The translations under genes and the position numbers were made by a program. From assembly GCF_000321225.1 (NCBI RefSeq), contig NW_004450286.1:4887248-4951247 (forward strand): a stretch of 64,000 nt of DNA. The letters run 5' to 3'. This DNA is from Odobenus rosmarus divergens. Its lineage: Eukaryota > Chordata > Mammalia > Carnivora > Odobenidae. Below are positions 1 to 10,265 of the stretch, piece after piece; within the stretch, counting starts at the first letter, position 1; every line of letters starts with the position of its first letter. The notes under the pieces are model-generated. The model was not told where the DNA came from. It did no database searches and worked only from the letters and a program-made list of their open reading frames with translations.

Positions 1-1834
1 ATGGATTGGAAGAATATATATTGTGAAGATGTCAATGCTACCTAGAGCAATCTACACATTCAACACAATCCCCATCAAAATACCATCCACTTTTTTCAAA
101 GAAATGGAACAAAGAATCCTAAAATTTGTATGGAACCAGAAAAGACCCCGAATAGTCAGAGGAATGTTGAAAAAGAAAAGCAAAGCTGGCAGCATCACAA
201 TTCTGGACTTCCAGCTCCATTACAAAGCTGTTATCATCAAGGCAGTATGGTACTGGCACAAAAACAGACACATAGATCAATGGAACAGAGTAGAGAGGCC
301 AGAAAGGGACCTTCAACTCTATGGTCAACTAATCTTCGACAAAGCAGGAAAGAATGTCCAATGGGAAAAAGACAGTCTCTTCAACAAATGGTGTTGGGAA
401 AATTGGACAGTCACATGCAGAAGAATGAAACTGGACCATTTCCTTACACCACACACAAAAATAGCCTTAAAATGGTTGAAAGACCTCAATGAGAGACAGG
501 AGTCCATCAAAATCCTGAAGGAGAATTCGGGCAGCAATCTCTTTCAACTCAGCTGCAGCAACTTCTTCCTAGAAACATCACCAAAGGCAAGGGAAGAAAG
601 GACAAAAATGAACTATTGGGACTTCATCAAGATAAAAAGCTTTTGCACAGCAAAAGAAACAGTCAACAAAACCAAAAGACAACCAACAGAGTGGGAGAAG
701 ATATTTACAATGACATATCAGATAAAGGGCTAGTATCCAAAATCTATAAAGAACTCCTTAAACTGAACACCCAAAGAACAAATGACCCAATCAAGAAATG
801 GGCCGAAGACATCAACAGACATTTTTCCAAAGAAGACATCCAAATGGCCAACAGACACATGAAAAAGTCCTCCACATTGCCCTGCCTCAGGGAATTCCAA
901 ATCAAAACCTCAATGAGATACCACCTCACACCAGTCAGAATGGCTAAAATTAACAATTCAGGAAATTACAGATGTTGGTAAGGATGTGGAGAAAGGGAAC
1001 CCTCCTACACTGTTGGTGGGAATGCAAGCTCGTGCCGCCACTCTGGAAAACAGTACAGAGGTTCTTCAAAAAGTTGAAAATAGAGCTACCCTATGATCCA
1101 GCAATTGCACTACTGGTTATTCACCCCAAAGATACAAATGTAGGGATCCGAAGCGGTACGTGCACCCCGATGTCTATAGCGGAAATGTCCACAATAGCCA
1201 ACCCAGGAAAGAGCCAAGATGTCCATCGACAGAAGAGTGGATAAAGAAGATGGAATATTATGCAGCCATCAAAAGGAATGTAATCTTGCCATTTGCAACG
1301 ACATGGATGGAACTGGAGGTATTATGCTGAGTGGAATAAGTCAATCAGAGAAAGACATGTATCATATGACCTCACTGATATAAGGAATTTTTAATCTCAG
1401 GAAAGAAACTGAGGGTTGCTGGAGTGGTGGGGGGTGGGAGGGATGAGGCAGCTGGGTGATAGACATTGGGGAGGGTATATGCTATGGTGAGTGCTATGAA
1501 GTGTGCAAGACTGTTGATCACAGATCTGTACCTCTGAAACAAATAATACATTATATGTTAAAAAAAAAAGATGAAGAAGTTAGCAGGAGGGGAAGAATGA
1601 AGGGGGGAATTGGAGGGGGAGATGAACCATGAGAGATGATGGACTCTGAAAAACTAACTGAGGGTTCTAGAGGGGAGGGGGATGGGAGGATGGGTTAGCC
1701 TGGTGATGGGTATTAAAGAGGGCATGTTCTGCATGGAACACTGGGTGTTATATGCAAATAATGAATCATGGAACACTACATCAAGAACTAATGATGTGAT
1801 ATATGGTGATTAACAGAACATAATAAAAAAAAAG
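1..1834 (+). mobile_element. L1 LINE, 3' half (ORF2 end plus 3'UTR)
   Basis: The left end is cut by the window edge. ORF2 C-terminal protein can be read from base 2 (motifs [36 protein letters not shown]) in shifting frames. A 3'UTR follows from about 1390, with an internal A-run at 1560, purine-rich sequence, then the usual carnivore L1 end (atgaatcatggaacactaca) and an A tail at 1824-1833. It lies in the sense direction of CTNNA3. Dead copy: at least two frame changes and stops. Confidence 0.93.
2..1244 (+). pseudogene. L1 ORF2 C-terminal remnant
   Basis: Reverse-transcriptase thumb and C-terminal Cys-rich part of L1 ORF2p. The frame from base 2 runs to a stop at 731-733. Similarity continues in frame 1 ([32 protein letters not shown]) to about 981, then in frame 3 from about 972 to 1244 ([23 protein letters not shown]). 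The frame breaks show that it cannot make ORF2p. Confidence 0.9.
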
Positions 1835-2342
1835 AGTAATGACCAGTTTTTCCAAAAATATAAACAAAATTGGCAATGCTTTAACTACATTATCTAAGAA
1901 AAAAAAAAGAGGGAAGACTCAGAAACCAAAATGAGAGATGGAAGAGAAAACAATAGAATAGATAACCACAAAAATACATAGTGTGATAGCAATTACTATA
2001 AATAATTATGTATTAACAAATCAGATAACGTAGAAAATAAAAAAAACCCAGATAATTCCTAAAAATGCACATTGCTAAGATTGAATCCTGAATCCAAGAA
2101 ATAGGAAGTCTTTTAGACCAATAACAAGAATAAAAGTTGAATTAAGAATCAGACATCTCCCAGCACAGAAAGGCCCAAAAACCACATGATTTCATTGGTG
2201 AATTCTACCAAACATATGAATAATTAATGACCATCTTTATCAAAACCTTTCAATAGTGGAATAGAGGGAACACATTCAACGTCATGCCATGAGGTCATGT
2301 TACCTGGTTACCAAAGCAGTATAAAAACAATACGGGAACAAA
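1835..2342 (+). mobile_element. Older L1 fragment (ORF2 interior)
   Basis: The stretch gaccaataacaagaataaa, catctcccagcacagaaagg and ttggtgaattctaccaaaca follows the L1 ORF2 region just before the reverse-transcriptase core, in the same order and spacing as the L1 consensus I remember. It is more decayed than the L1 to its left, with many stops. The join with an opposite-strand L1 comes at about 2342. Confidence 0.78.
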
Positions 2343-2502
2343 AACTTTTAGTTATTCCGATATAAGTATTGCTACTCTGATTTTTTTTTTTGACATCCAT
2401 TTGCATGATAAATATTTCTCCACCCCCTCACGTTCAATCTGCAGGTTTCTTTAGATCTAAAATGAGTCTCTTATAAGCAGCATATAGATGAGTCTTGTTT
2501 TT

Positions 2503-2586
2503 ATTTTTGTTTAAAGAGGTAGAAACTTATTGAACACATGGCAAGGGAGTGGCAGGCAGGACCGCAGAGGAACGGCTGTCTGCTGG
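2503..2586 (-). pseudogene. Short retrocopy of an mRNA 3' end inside L1
   Basis: This 84-bp piece interrupts L1 ORF2 and is flanked by identical 11-bp repeats gtcttgttttt at 2492-2502 and 2587-2597. On the minus strand it reads as an mRNA tail: CAGCAGACAGCCG, ending TGTTCAATAAGTTTCTACC, followed by an A-rich run. A processed, 5'-truncated insert fits. I could not identify the parent gene. Confidence 0.72.
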
Positions 2587-3139
2587 GTCTTGTTTTTTTT
2601 AATCCATTCTGACACCTGATGTCTTTTGATTGGAACATTTTGTCCATTTACATACAAAGTAATTATTGATAGAAATATGCTTATCCCATATATCTACTTG
2701 TTTTGTCATAGTTTCTGGAGATTTTCTCTGTTCCTTTCTTGTCTTTGTCACTTTTGGTCTCTTCTTTGCACTCAAAGAGTCCCTTTAATATTTCTTGCAG
2801 AGCGGGTTTGGTGGTCGCAAACTCCTTCAGTTTTTGTTTGTCTGGGAAACTCTTGATCTTCTATTCTGAACTATAGCCTTGCTGGATAGAGTATTCTTGG
2901 CTATAGATTTTTCCCCTTCAGCACTTTGAATATATCATGCCACTCTCTTCGGGCTTGCCAAGTTTCTGTTGAGAAATCTCCAGCTAGCCCTATGGGTCTT
3001 TCCTTGTAAATTAAGGACTTCTTTTGTCTTGATACTCTTAAGATTTTTTTTTCTTTATCACTATATTTTGCAAATTTAAATCACAATATGTCTTGGTATT
3101 AGTCTGCTTTTGTTGATTTTGATGGGAGTTCTCTATGCC

Positions 3140-3653
3140 TCCCGGATTTGGATGTCTCTTTCCTTCCCCAGATTAGGGAGCTATAATTTCAGCTACAATT
3201 TCCTCAAATAAACCTTCTGCCCCCTTTACTTTCTCTTCTTGTGGGACTCCTGTAATATGAATGTTATTATGTTTGATAGAGTCACTGATTTCCCTAAGTC
3301 TATTCTCATTTTGCAAAATTCTTCTTTCCCTCTTTTGTTCAGCTTCATTATTTTTCATGATTTTATTTTCTGTGTCACTAATTCATTCCTCTGCTTTCTC
3401 CAGCCTGCTGTTCATTGCATCAAGCCTTTTTCCAATCTTGTTTATTGCATTCTTCTTCTCTGATTCTTTTTTTTAACTTTTTATCTCTTGTAAGAGTCTC
3501 ACTGATATCTTCTATTCTTTTCTCAAGCCCAGTGAATATCCTTAAGATTGTTGCTTTCAATTCTCCATCAGGCATGTTACTTGTATCTGTTTCACTTAGA
3601 TCTCTGGTCTTATCATGTTCTTTCATTTGGGATAAATTCCTCCATCTTGGCAT
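3140..3653 (-). pseudogene. L1 ORF1 remnant (RNA-binding chaperone protein)
   Basis: On the minus strand an N-terminal piece starts at 3653 (MPRWRNLSQMKEHDKTRD, then TGLEKRIEDISETL, coiled-coil-like). After a break at about 3420-3358 the RRM region appears (ENRLREISDSIKHNNIHITG, then VPQEEKVKGAEGLFEEIV). These are hallmark ORF1p segments. The frame is interrupted, so the copy is dead. Confidence 0.88.
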
Positions 3654-3659
3654 TTTGTC

Positions 3660-4775
3660 TAAGTCTCTGCCTTCTTCTTTGTGTTAGAAAAGCCAGTTAT
3701 ATCTCCTACCAGTAATGGCCTTCTGAAGAAGTGGTCCTGTAGTGCCCAGGGCATGGAGTTTCAGGGAGTGTCTTGGTGTGTGCTGGGTGAGCTCTGCTGT
3801 TGTATTTTGTTTACTCTATGCTCCAGGCCTGTCATCTACAGAGACTCTCCTTGCCTACTGTGGGCAGTGTTTGGTCTCTGGCCTAGATGTAATGAGTTTT
3901 AACTAGGTGTGCTCTAGTCTGCTTGTGAGATGAGGCCTGACACCAACTCCATCAGAACTGAGACCCTGCAGAATTCTCTGGTTGGGACACATGGTATGGG
4001 CAGGGACTTGTGCTGGTCCTCTGAGAGAGGGGCCCACTGCCCTGGGACTGAGGTAAGCTTGACTGAGAAGAGCAGTCCCACCAGAGGACAGGGGAGTGGG
4101 GCTTGGTATAAGTAAGTTAGGCAGCCAGTGCTGCTCTGCCTCCTGCTGGTAACTCTGTGTTTATGCTGAGAGATGGGGGAGGGAAATGGGCCTGGCCAGC
4201 TATCCTGTTCCCAGAGAGGCATCTCTGTGAATGCTCCCACTCCCAGACACTCTGAGTGAATAACCTCCCCACTCTGTGCTCCAAGCGTTCTTCAGATCAC
4301 TGTTTCCTCACTGTCTGCCCTGGGGTTGTTTGCCTGCCTTCTCTCCAGAAGCAGGGCAGTGCTCTCAGGACTCTATCCCAGCCAAGCCTGCTGACCTTTA
4401 AAACTCCAGGCTTTAAGCCCTGTTGGCTGCAAGAACTTAAGAAATTCAGCCCTTCTCATTTTCCAAGCCAAGCCAATGGCTTTGGGAAAACATTCTCCTT
4501 GTGTGTTCCCCTCTGTTCCTCTCTCTTTCATCCTTCTCCACAGGACCAGGGCTCCCTCCCCTCCACAGCAGCCACAGTCTGTTTGTCCCCTGAATCATAT
4601 CCCCGTAATTCTACCTTCTTCAATGTGGCCTCTTCTCGCCCTTTAGTTGTGGAATGTGTTCCGTCAGTCTTCAGACCAATTTCTGGGTTATTTAGGATGA
4701 TTTGATAGTTATCTAGTTGTATTTATGGGACAAGATGAGCCTAGGGTCCTCCTACTCCACCTCCATCTTAGGGAA
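3660..4775 (-). promoter_or_regulatory. L1 5'UTR (promoter region, minus strand)
   Basis: GC-richer than its surroundings and upstream of the ORF1 start at 3653 on the minus strand, ending in an 'aagatgg' type 5' terminus. L1 5'UTRs hold the internal promoter. Whether this one still works cannot be told from sequence. The open frame at 4256-4705 on the plus strand lies wholly in it and has no recognisable protein. Confidence 0.7.
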
Positions 4776-4836
4776 TTCTGATGACTTCTTCTGTTCTGCC
4801 TATGTTTTCTTTAGGAGTTTTATGGTTTTCTTACAT

Positions 4837-5856
4837 TCAAGCCTTGAATCCATTTTGAATAAACTTTGTGTATGGTGTAAGAGAGTGGTCTGGTTCCATT
4901 CTTTTGCATGTAGCTGTCCAGTTTTGCCAGCACCATTTATTAAAAGGATTGTTATTTTCCCATTTTGTATTATTGGCTTCTTTGTTGTAAGTTAATTGAA
5001 CATATATGTGTGAGTTTATTTCTGGGCTCTCTATTCTGTTCCATTGGTCTATGTGTCTGTTTTTATGCCAATACCATACTCTTTTCATGATTAACTGTGT
5101 AGTATAGTTTGAAGTCATGGAGTGTGACACCCTACACTTTGTTCTTTTTTCTCAAGATCATTTGGCCACTCAGGGTCTTTTGTGGTTCCAAATTTTGGAA
5201 TTCTTTGTTATAGTTCATGAAAAATGCCACTGAAATTTTGATAGGAATTTCATTGTATTTATAGATTACTTTGGGAAGTATGGACATTTTAACAGTATTA
5301 ATTCTTATAATTCATGAGTTTGGATTATCTTTCCACTTATTTGTGTCATCTTAAATTTCTTTCATCAGTGCCTTGTAGTTGTCAGCATACAAGTCTTTCA
5401 TGTCCTTGATTAAATTTATTCCTAGGCATTTTATTCTTTGTGGTGTAATTATAAATGGGATTGTTTTCTGAATTTTTCTTTCTGATAATTCATTATTAAT
5501 ATGTAGAAATGCAACAGATTTTTGTGTATTGGTTTTGTGTCCTTGATTTTTGTATCCTACAACTTTACAGAATTCATTTATTAGTTTTAACAGTTTTTGG
5601 TGGAGACTAGGATTTTCTATGTATGGTATCATGTCATCTGCAAAGAATGACAGTTTTACTTCTTCCTTACCATCTTGGATGCCTTTTTATTTCTTCTTAT
5701 CTGGCTAGGATTTTGAATATGTTGAGTAAAAGTGCTGAGAGTGGGGATCCATGTCTTATTATTGATCTTCAGCTTTTCATCATTGAGTATGATGTTTGCT
5801 GAGGGGTTTTCATACATGGCCTTTATTATGTTGATGCATGTCCTGTCTATACCCAT
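4837..5856 (-). pseudogene. L1 ORF2 reverse-transcriptase remnant
   Basis: Three minus-strand open pieces show L1 ORF2p motifs: GIDRTCINIIKAMYENPSAN at about 5850, [19 protein letters not shown] with [18 protein letters not shown] at 5351-5632, and [20 protein letters not shown] at 4837-5130. They are in correct ORF2 order but in different frames. Confidence 0.9.
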
Positions 5857-6327
5857 TTTGTGGAGAGATTTATGATAAATAAATGTTGAATTTTATCAAA
5901 TTCTTTTTGTGTATCAGTGGAGATGATTGTGATTTTTATTAATGTAATTTATCTGCTAGATTTTGGATTTTTATATTTCTATTTCATAATCTCAGTGTAT
6001 TGTTTTAAATTTGCCCTTTGATTTCTTCATTAATTCATTAGTTGTTCTGTAGCATGTTGTTTAATATCCACATATTTGTGATTTTCCCAGTTTTCCTCCT
6101 GTAATTGACTTCTAGTTTCATATCATGGTGTCAAAAAAGATGATTAATATGATTTCATTCTTCTTAATTTTATTGAAACTTGTTTTGTAGCCTATCATGT
6201 GATCCATCCTAAAGAATGTTCCATGTGCACACCAGAAGAATGTATATGTTCTGCTATTGGATAGAATGTTCTGTATACATCTATGATAAGGTCCACCTGG
6301 TCTAATGTGTTGCTTAAAGCTGTTTTT

Positions 6328-6529
6328 TTTTTTTTTTTAAGATTTTATTTATCTATTTGAGAGAGAAAGAATGAGAGAGAGAGAGAGAGCATGAGAGGGG
6401 GGAGGGTCAGAGGGAGAAGCAGACTCCCTGCTGAGCAGGGCGCCTGATGCGGAACTCGATCCCAGGACTCCAGGATCATGACCTGAGCTGAAGGCAGTCG
6501 CTTAACCAACTGAGCCACCCAGGTGCCCC
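6328..6529 (-). mobile_element. Carnivore SINE (SINEC/CAN)
   Basis: T-run and aagattttatttat, then a GA-rich body, with the tRNA-derived head at right (actgagccacccaggtgccc). 13-bp target duplication taaagctgttttt at 6315-6327 and 6530-6542. Inserted into the minus-strand L1, so younger than it. Confidence 0.95.
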
Positions 6530-7599
6530 TAAAGCTGTTTTTGTTTTTTTTTTAATTGATTTTTTTGTCTGGATGGCTTATCCATTGATGTAAGTGGGGC
6601 CATTAAAGGCCCTTACATTAATGTATTGCTGTCAATGTCTCCCTTTAAATTTGTTAATATTTGCTTTATATAATTAGGTGTTCCTATGGTGGTGCATAAA
6701 TATTTATAAATATTATATCCTCTTGTTGGATTGACTTCTTTGTCTTTATGTAACATCCTTTTTTTTTTTTTGTCTTCTGTTACAGTCTGTTTTGAAGTCT
6801 ATTTTGTCTGATACCAGTATAGCTATACCAGCTTTCTTTTTGTTTCCATTTGCATGGAATACCTTTTTCCATCTCTTAACTTTTACTCTGTTTATCCTTC
6901 AGTTTGTATTTAGTGTCTTGTAGGTAATATACAGATGTATTGTTTTTTTCATCCATTTAGCCACTCTTTGATTGGAGAATTTACTTCATTAACATTTAAT
7001 TATTGATAAGTATGTACTTATTGCCATGTGGTTAATTGTTTTGTGGCTGTTTCTGTAGTTCCTCTCCATTCCTTTCTTCTCTTGCTCTCTTCCCTTGTGG
7101 TTTGGTGACTTTCTTTCATGTTTTGTTTACATTCCTTAATCTTTATCTTTAATGTAGCTAATACAGGTTTCTACTCTGAGGTTACCATAAGGTTCACATA
7201 TTTTAAATTGATAGAAACTTACAGTGGAATGCATTTTAAACCTCTGCATTTTTACTCCCCTGACGAACACATTATGTTTTTGATGTCCTATTTTACATTT
7301 TTTAAATTTTGTAATCCCTTAACTAATTATTGTATAGTTAAATTTACTACTTTTGTCTTTTAACCTTCACACTAACTTTATAAGTGGTTGACTTACTACC
7401 TTTACTATATATTCACCTTTACCAGTGAGATTTTTACTTTCATATGTTTTCTTGTTGTTAGTTAATGACCTTTCTTTCCTGCTTCAAGAAGTACTTTTAA
7501 CATTATAATGCTGGTTTGATGTTGATGAATCCTTTAGCTTTTGCCCACCTGGAAAACTCTGTATCTATCCATCAATTCTGAGTGATAACCTTGCTGGGT

Positions 7600-8400
7600 A
7601 GAATATTCTTGGTGGGAAGTTTTTCCCTTTCAGCACTTTGAATGTATAATTCTATTTCCTTCTGGCCTGCAATGTTTCTGCTGAAAAACCAGTTGAAAGT
7701 CATATGGGGAATTCCCTTGTATATAACAAGTTGTTTTTCTCTTGCTGCTTTTAAGATTCTTCCTTAATCTTTAACTTCTGACATTTTACTTATAATGTAT
7801 CTTGGTATTGATATTTTTGGATTTATCTTCTTTGGAATTCTTATTGTTTCCTGGACCTGGATATCTCTTTCCTTCCCCAAGATTGGTAAGTTTTCAGACA
7901 TTATTTCTTCAAATTCATTTTCTGCCCCTTTCTCTCTCTCTCTTTTCCTTCTGGGACCTCTGTAATGCAAATATTATTCTGTTTGATGTTGTCTCACAGT
8001 TCTCTTAAGCTATTTTCACTTATTTTATTTTATTTATTGATGTATTTTGCTGCAGTCTTTAGGTGAGCTCTACTGACCCATCTTTCAGATTACTGATCTA
8101 TTCTTGTCCTTCCTCGAGTCTACTGCTGAAATCTTCTAGTATAGTCTTTCAGTACAATTACTGTATTTTTCAGCTCTGTGATCTCTGTTTGGTACATTCT
8201 TATATTTTCTATGTCTTTGTTGAGGTTTTCACCATGTTCATTCATTCTTCTTTATCTTTATGAATTCGGTAAGCATCTCTGACCATTACTTTGAACTCTT
8301 TATCAGGTAGATTACTTATCTCTGTTTCATTAAGGTCTTTTTCTGAGGTTTTGTTTTGTTCTTTTGTTTGGAACATATTCCTCTATTTCCCCATTTTGCT
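7600..8400 (-). pseudogene. L1 ORF1 remnant
   Basis: The minus-strand frame at 7764-7970 reads ENEFEEIMSENLPILGKERD, then IQVQETIRIPKKINP, the conserved centre of L1 ORF1p. Sequence up to about 8400 is the decayed N-terminal part. Stops and gaps throughout. Confidence 0.82.
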
Positions 8401-8529
8401 GCACCTTTGTGTTTGTTTCTATGTGTTATATGAAACAGTGACTTCTCTCAGTATTGAAGGAGTGGCTTTGTGTAGGAGCTCAACATTGCCCAAGCTTTGG
8501 TTGTCTCTTGAACCTTTATGATTGTCTGA

Positions 8530-9600
8530 GTAACCTGACTTTGTTGTTGTTGGTGTTGGTGATTTTGTTTTGGCTTATTTATTCTTGGTAGGTTACAATT
8601 ATTGAGGATGTGCCAAGACCTGTCAGTGTACCAAAGAGAGTGATCTCAGTCAGCACCTAGTTTCAGCTGCTTGGAAGCAAAATCCTTAGGCAGCAGCTTT
8701 AATGTATGTAAATATATATAGTCCTGTGGAACCACAGTTGTATACCCAGCTGACTTCCAGGCTAGGAGATCTAGAGTGTCCCCTGGTTGATGGTTGCAAT
8801 AATTGGAGTTCAGATGAGTGTATAAGCTCCCTTCTGGAGGTATCTGTAAGCTTGGTGAGGCCAAAGAAGGATGTAAAGCCCATGGCTTTAGTGAGGCCAG
8901 GAAAGAGTGTGGGGACATGGTACATCTGCAGCTTAAGCAATGCTGGAGAAGAGTGCTTGGGTGGGCACACCCTTGGCTTTAGTGAGGCTGTGTTCACCCA
9001 CACCCACCGGGACTAGCAAGTTAGAGAGAGAATATAAATATGGTGTTATCAGCACCTCCATCCCCAAAGAACACCCCATCTTGTTCCTGTGCCTCTGGGC
9101 AAATGTTTTAAGATTAGCAAATAAATCTCCTTCACTCATCTTTAAACATCTCTCAAACTTCTGCCTTTGTACTCAGTCCTGGGATGAGTGACTCCATGTG
9201 CTAGCCCCTCAAAAGTAGTATCTGATATTCTACAATCCCCTGGGTTCCCTGAATATAAGCACCATTGGTTTCTAAAGCTAGATGTTTTGGGGGTTTCATC
9301 TGTCTAGTGCAGATCGTAAAGGATAGGATGCCTGACATGGAGCACAGACTCCTCATTCCTTAGAGAGAAGCTCTAGACCCATGATATTTCCTCCCTATTG
9401 TGTGGGTAGGATTTTGGAGAGACTGCATCTCTGCCTCTCCTACCTGTCTTGATGTAGTCCTTTTATCCTTTGTTGTAGAGAGAGCTGTTTAGCTAATTTT
9501 CAGTTCTTTTTCAGTGGGAATTATTCCACATATAGCTATAGATTTGGTGTATCCATGAGAGGAAATGAATTCAGGGTCTTCCTACACCACCATCTTGGAA
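8530..9600 (-). promoter_or_regulatory. L1 5'UTR facing away from the CTNNA3 exon
   Basis: Lies between ORF1 and the L1 5' terminus at about 9600. It is richer in G and C than the flanks. Its internal promoter would drive minus-strand RNA. L1 5'UTRs in other mammals can also fire antisense, which here would be toward the CTNNA3 exon 508 bp away. Activity is unknown. Confidence 0.65.
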
Positions 9601-10078
9601 CACTCCTCCCCCATTAATCTCTTTGATGATAGGGAAAACACCTTAATGAAAGAAAGTTTATGGTGTTTTTATTATATCTATGAGATAGAATTATTACCTT
9701 TAAATTTCTTAAATTTGTAACTCAAATGCTTTCTTTCTTTAAATATCTTTATGTTTATAATTTCAGTTGTTAATGCACCAATTCTTTTTGGTAATTCTTG
9801 TGGCTTATATTAAATAGGATGAGAAATGATTATATGGTTCCAGCCTTGGTGGAAATAAAAATGACATGAAGGAGAAAGATAATCTTTTAAAACATTTCTA
9901 TAAAAAAGTATTTTATTGTCTTTGATTCCCTTTACTTTTCAGAAATATAAAATTGCCTGCCAAAATGTTTTGTTTCTTTACATGAAAAAAAGAATTAAAA
10001 TTCTATTAACCAAATATTTATTTAAAAATATGTCTATATTTTTATGAAACTCCAGAAATCAGAAAATACAAACAGTAC
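9601..10078. other. Intron, mostly non-repeat
   Basis: AT-rich sequence between the L1 5' end and the CTNNA3 exon. I see no gene or clear repeat. Confidence 0.6.
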
Positions 10079-10107
10079 AATCTTTTCTTTCTTATTAATT
10101 TTAACAG
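10079..10107 (+). promoter_or_regulatory. 3' splice site of the CTNNA3 exon
   Basis: A pyrimidine-rich stretch (tcttttctttcttattaatt) leads into ttttaacAG at 10106-10107. A TTAAT-like sequence about 13-17 bases before the AG could act as the branch point, although that is close; an earlier A is possible. Confidence 0.85.
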
Positions 10108-10259
10108 CAATTCCTGAGTTTGTAACACAAGTGAATGTTGCCTTAGAAGCCTTAAGTAAAAACTCTTTGGATGTATTTGATGATGATCAATTTGTGGACA
10201 TCTCAAAGAAGATCTATGACACAATTCATGATATCAGATGTTCAGTCATGATGATTCGG
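10108..10259 (+). CDS. CTNNA3: CTNNA3 (alpha-T-catenin) internal coding exon
   Basis: One internal exon of an alpha-catenin. Alpha-catenins link beta-catenin or plakoglobin at adherens junctions to F-actin; alpha-T-catenin is the form enriched at heart intercalated discs and in testis. Seen: AG acceptor at 10106-10107, GTAAGT donor at 10260, and an open frame of 2 nt plus 50 codons starting IPEFVTQVNVALEAL and ending DIRCSVMMIR. The first two bases (CA) finish a codon begun in the previous exon; the exon ends on a codon boundary. It aligns with the alpha-E-catenin segment reading roughly PRFTEQVEAAVEALSS to VLMIR, which ends near residue 633. That is the end of the third M-domain helical bundle, just before the phosphorylated linker to the actin-binding domain. 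FDDDQFVDISKKIYDTIHDIRCSVMMIR-type wording fits CTNNA3 better than CTNNA1 or CTNNA2 (from memory). No stop or frameshift. Neighbouring exons are not in the window. Confidence 0.93.
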
Positions 10260-10265
10260 GTAAGT
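10260..10265 (+). promoter_or_regulatory. 5' splice site of the CTNNA3 exon
   Basis: GTAAGT follows CGG directly, a near-ideal U1-binding donor. The open frame runs on past it for a while but loses catenin similarity, so the exon ends here. Confidence 0.92.

Larger units (their letters stand above)
2343..4775 (-). mobile_element. L1 LINE, minus strand: 5'UTR, ORF1 and start of ORF2
   Basis: Read on the minus strand: a 5' end near 4775 (ccctaagatggaggtggag, like other L1 5' ends with 'aagatgg'), a GC-richer 5'UTR to about 3655, ORF1 from about 3653, and the ORF2 start near 2660 (words equal to VNGQNVPIKRHQ). It breaks off within early ORF2 near 2343. An 84-bp foreign piece with target duplications sits in it at 2503-2586. 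Confidence 0.88.
4776..9600 (-). mobile_element. L1 LINE, minus strand, with intact-looking 5' end
   Basis: Minus-strand order: 5' end near 9600 (ccaagatggtggtgtagg), 5'UTR to about 8530, ORF1 about 8400-7600, and ORF2 pieces from about 7450 to 4780. It is split by a SINE at 6328-6529. ORF2 is shorter than full length, so there are internal losses, and its last part and 3'UTR are missing at the 4776 junction with the other minus-strand L1. Confidence 0.88.

Noticed and set aside
4256..4705. 149-codon plus frame
   Set aside because: Lies in the 5'UTR of a minus-strand L1; GC-richer sequence opens frames by chance.
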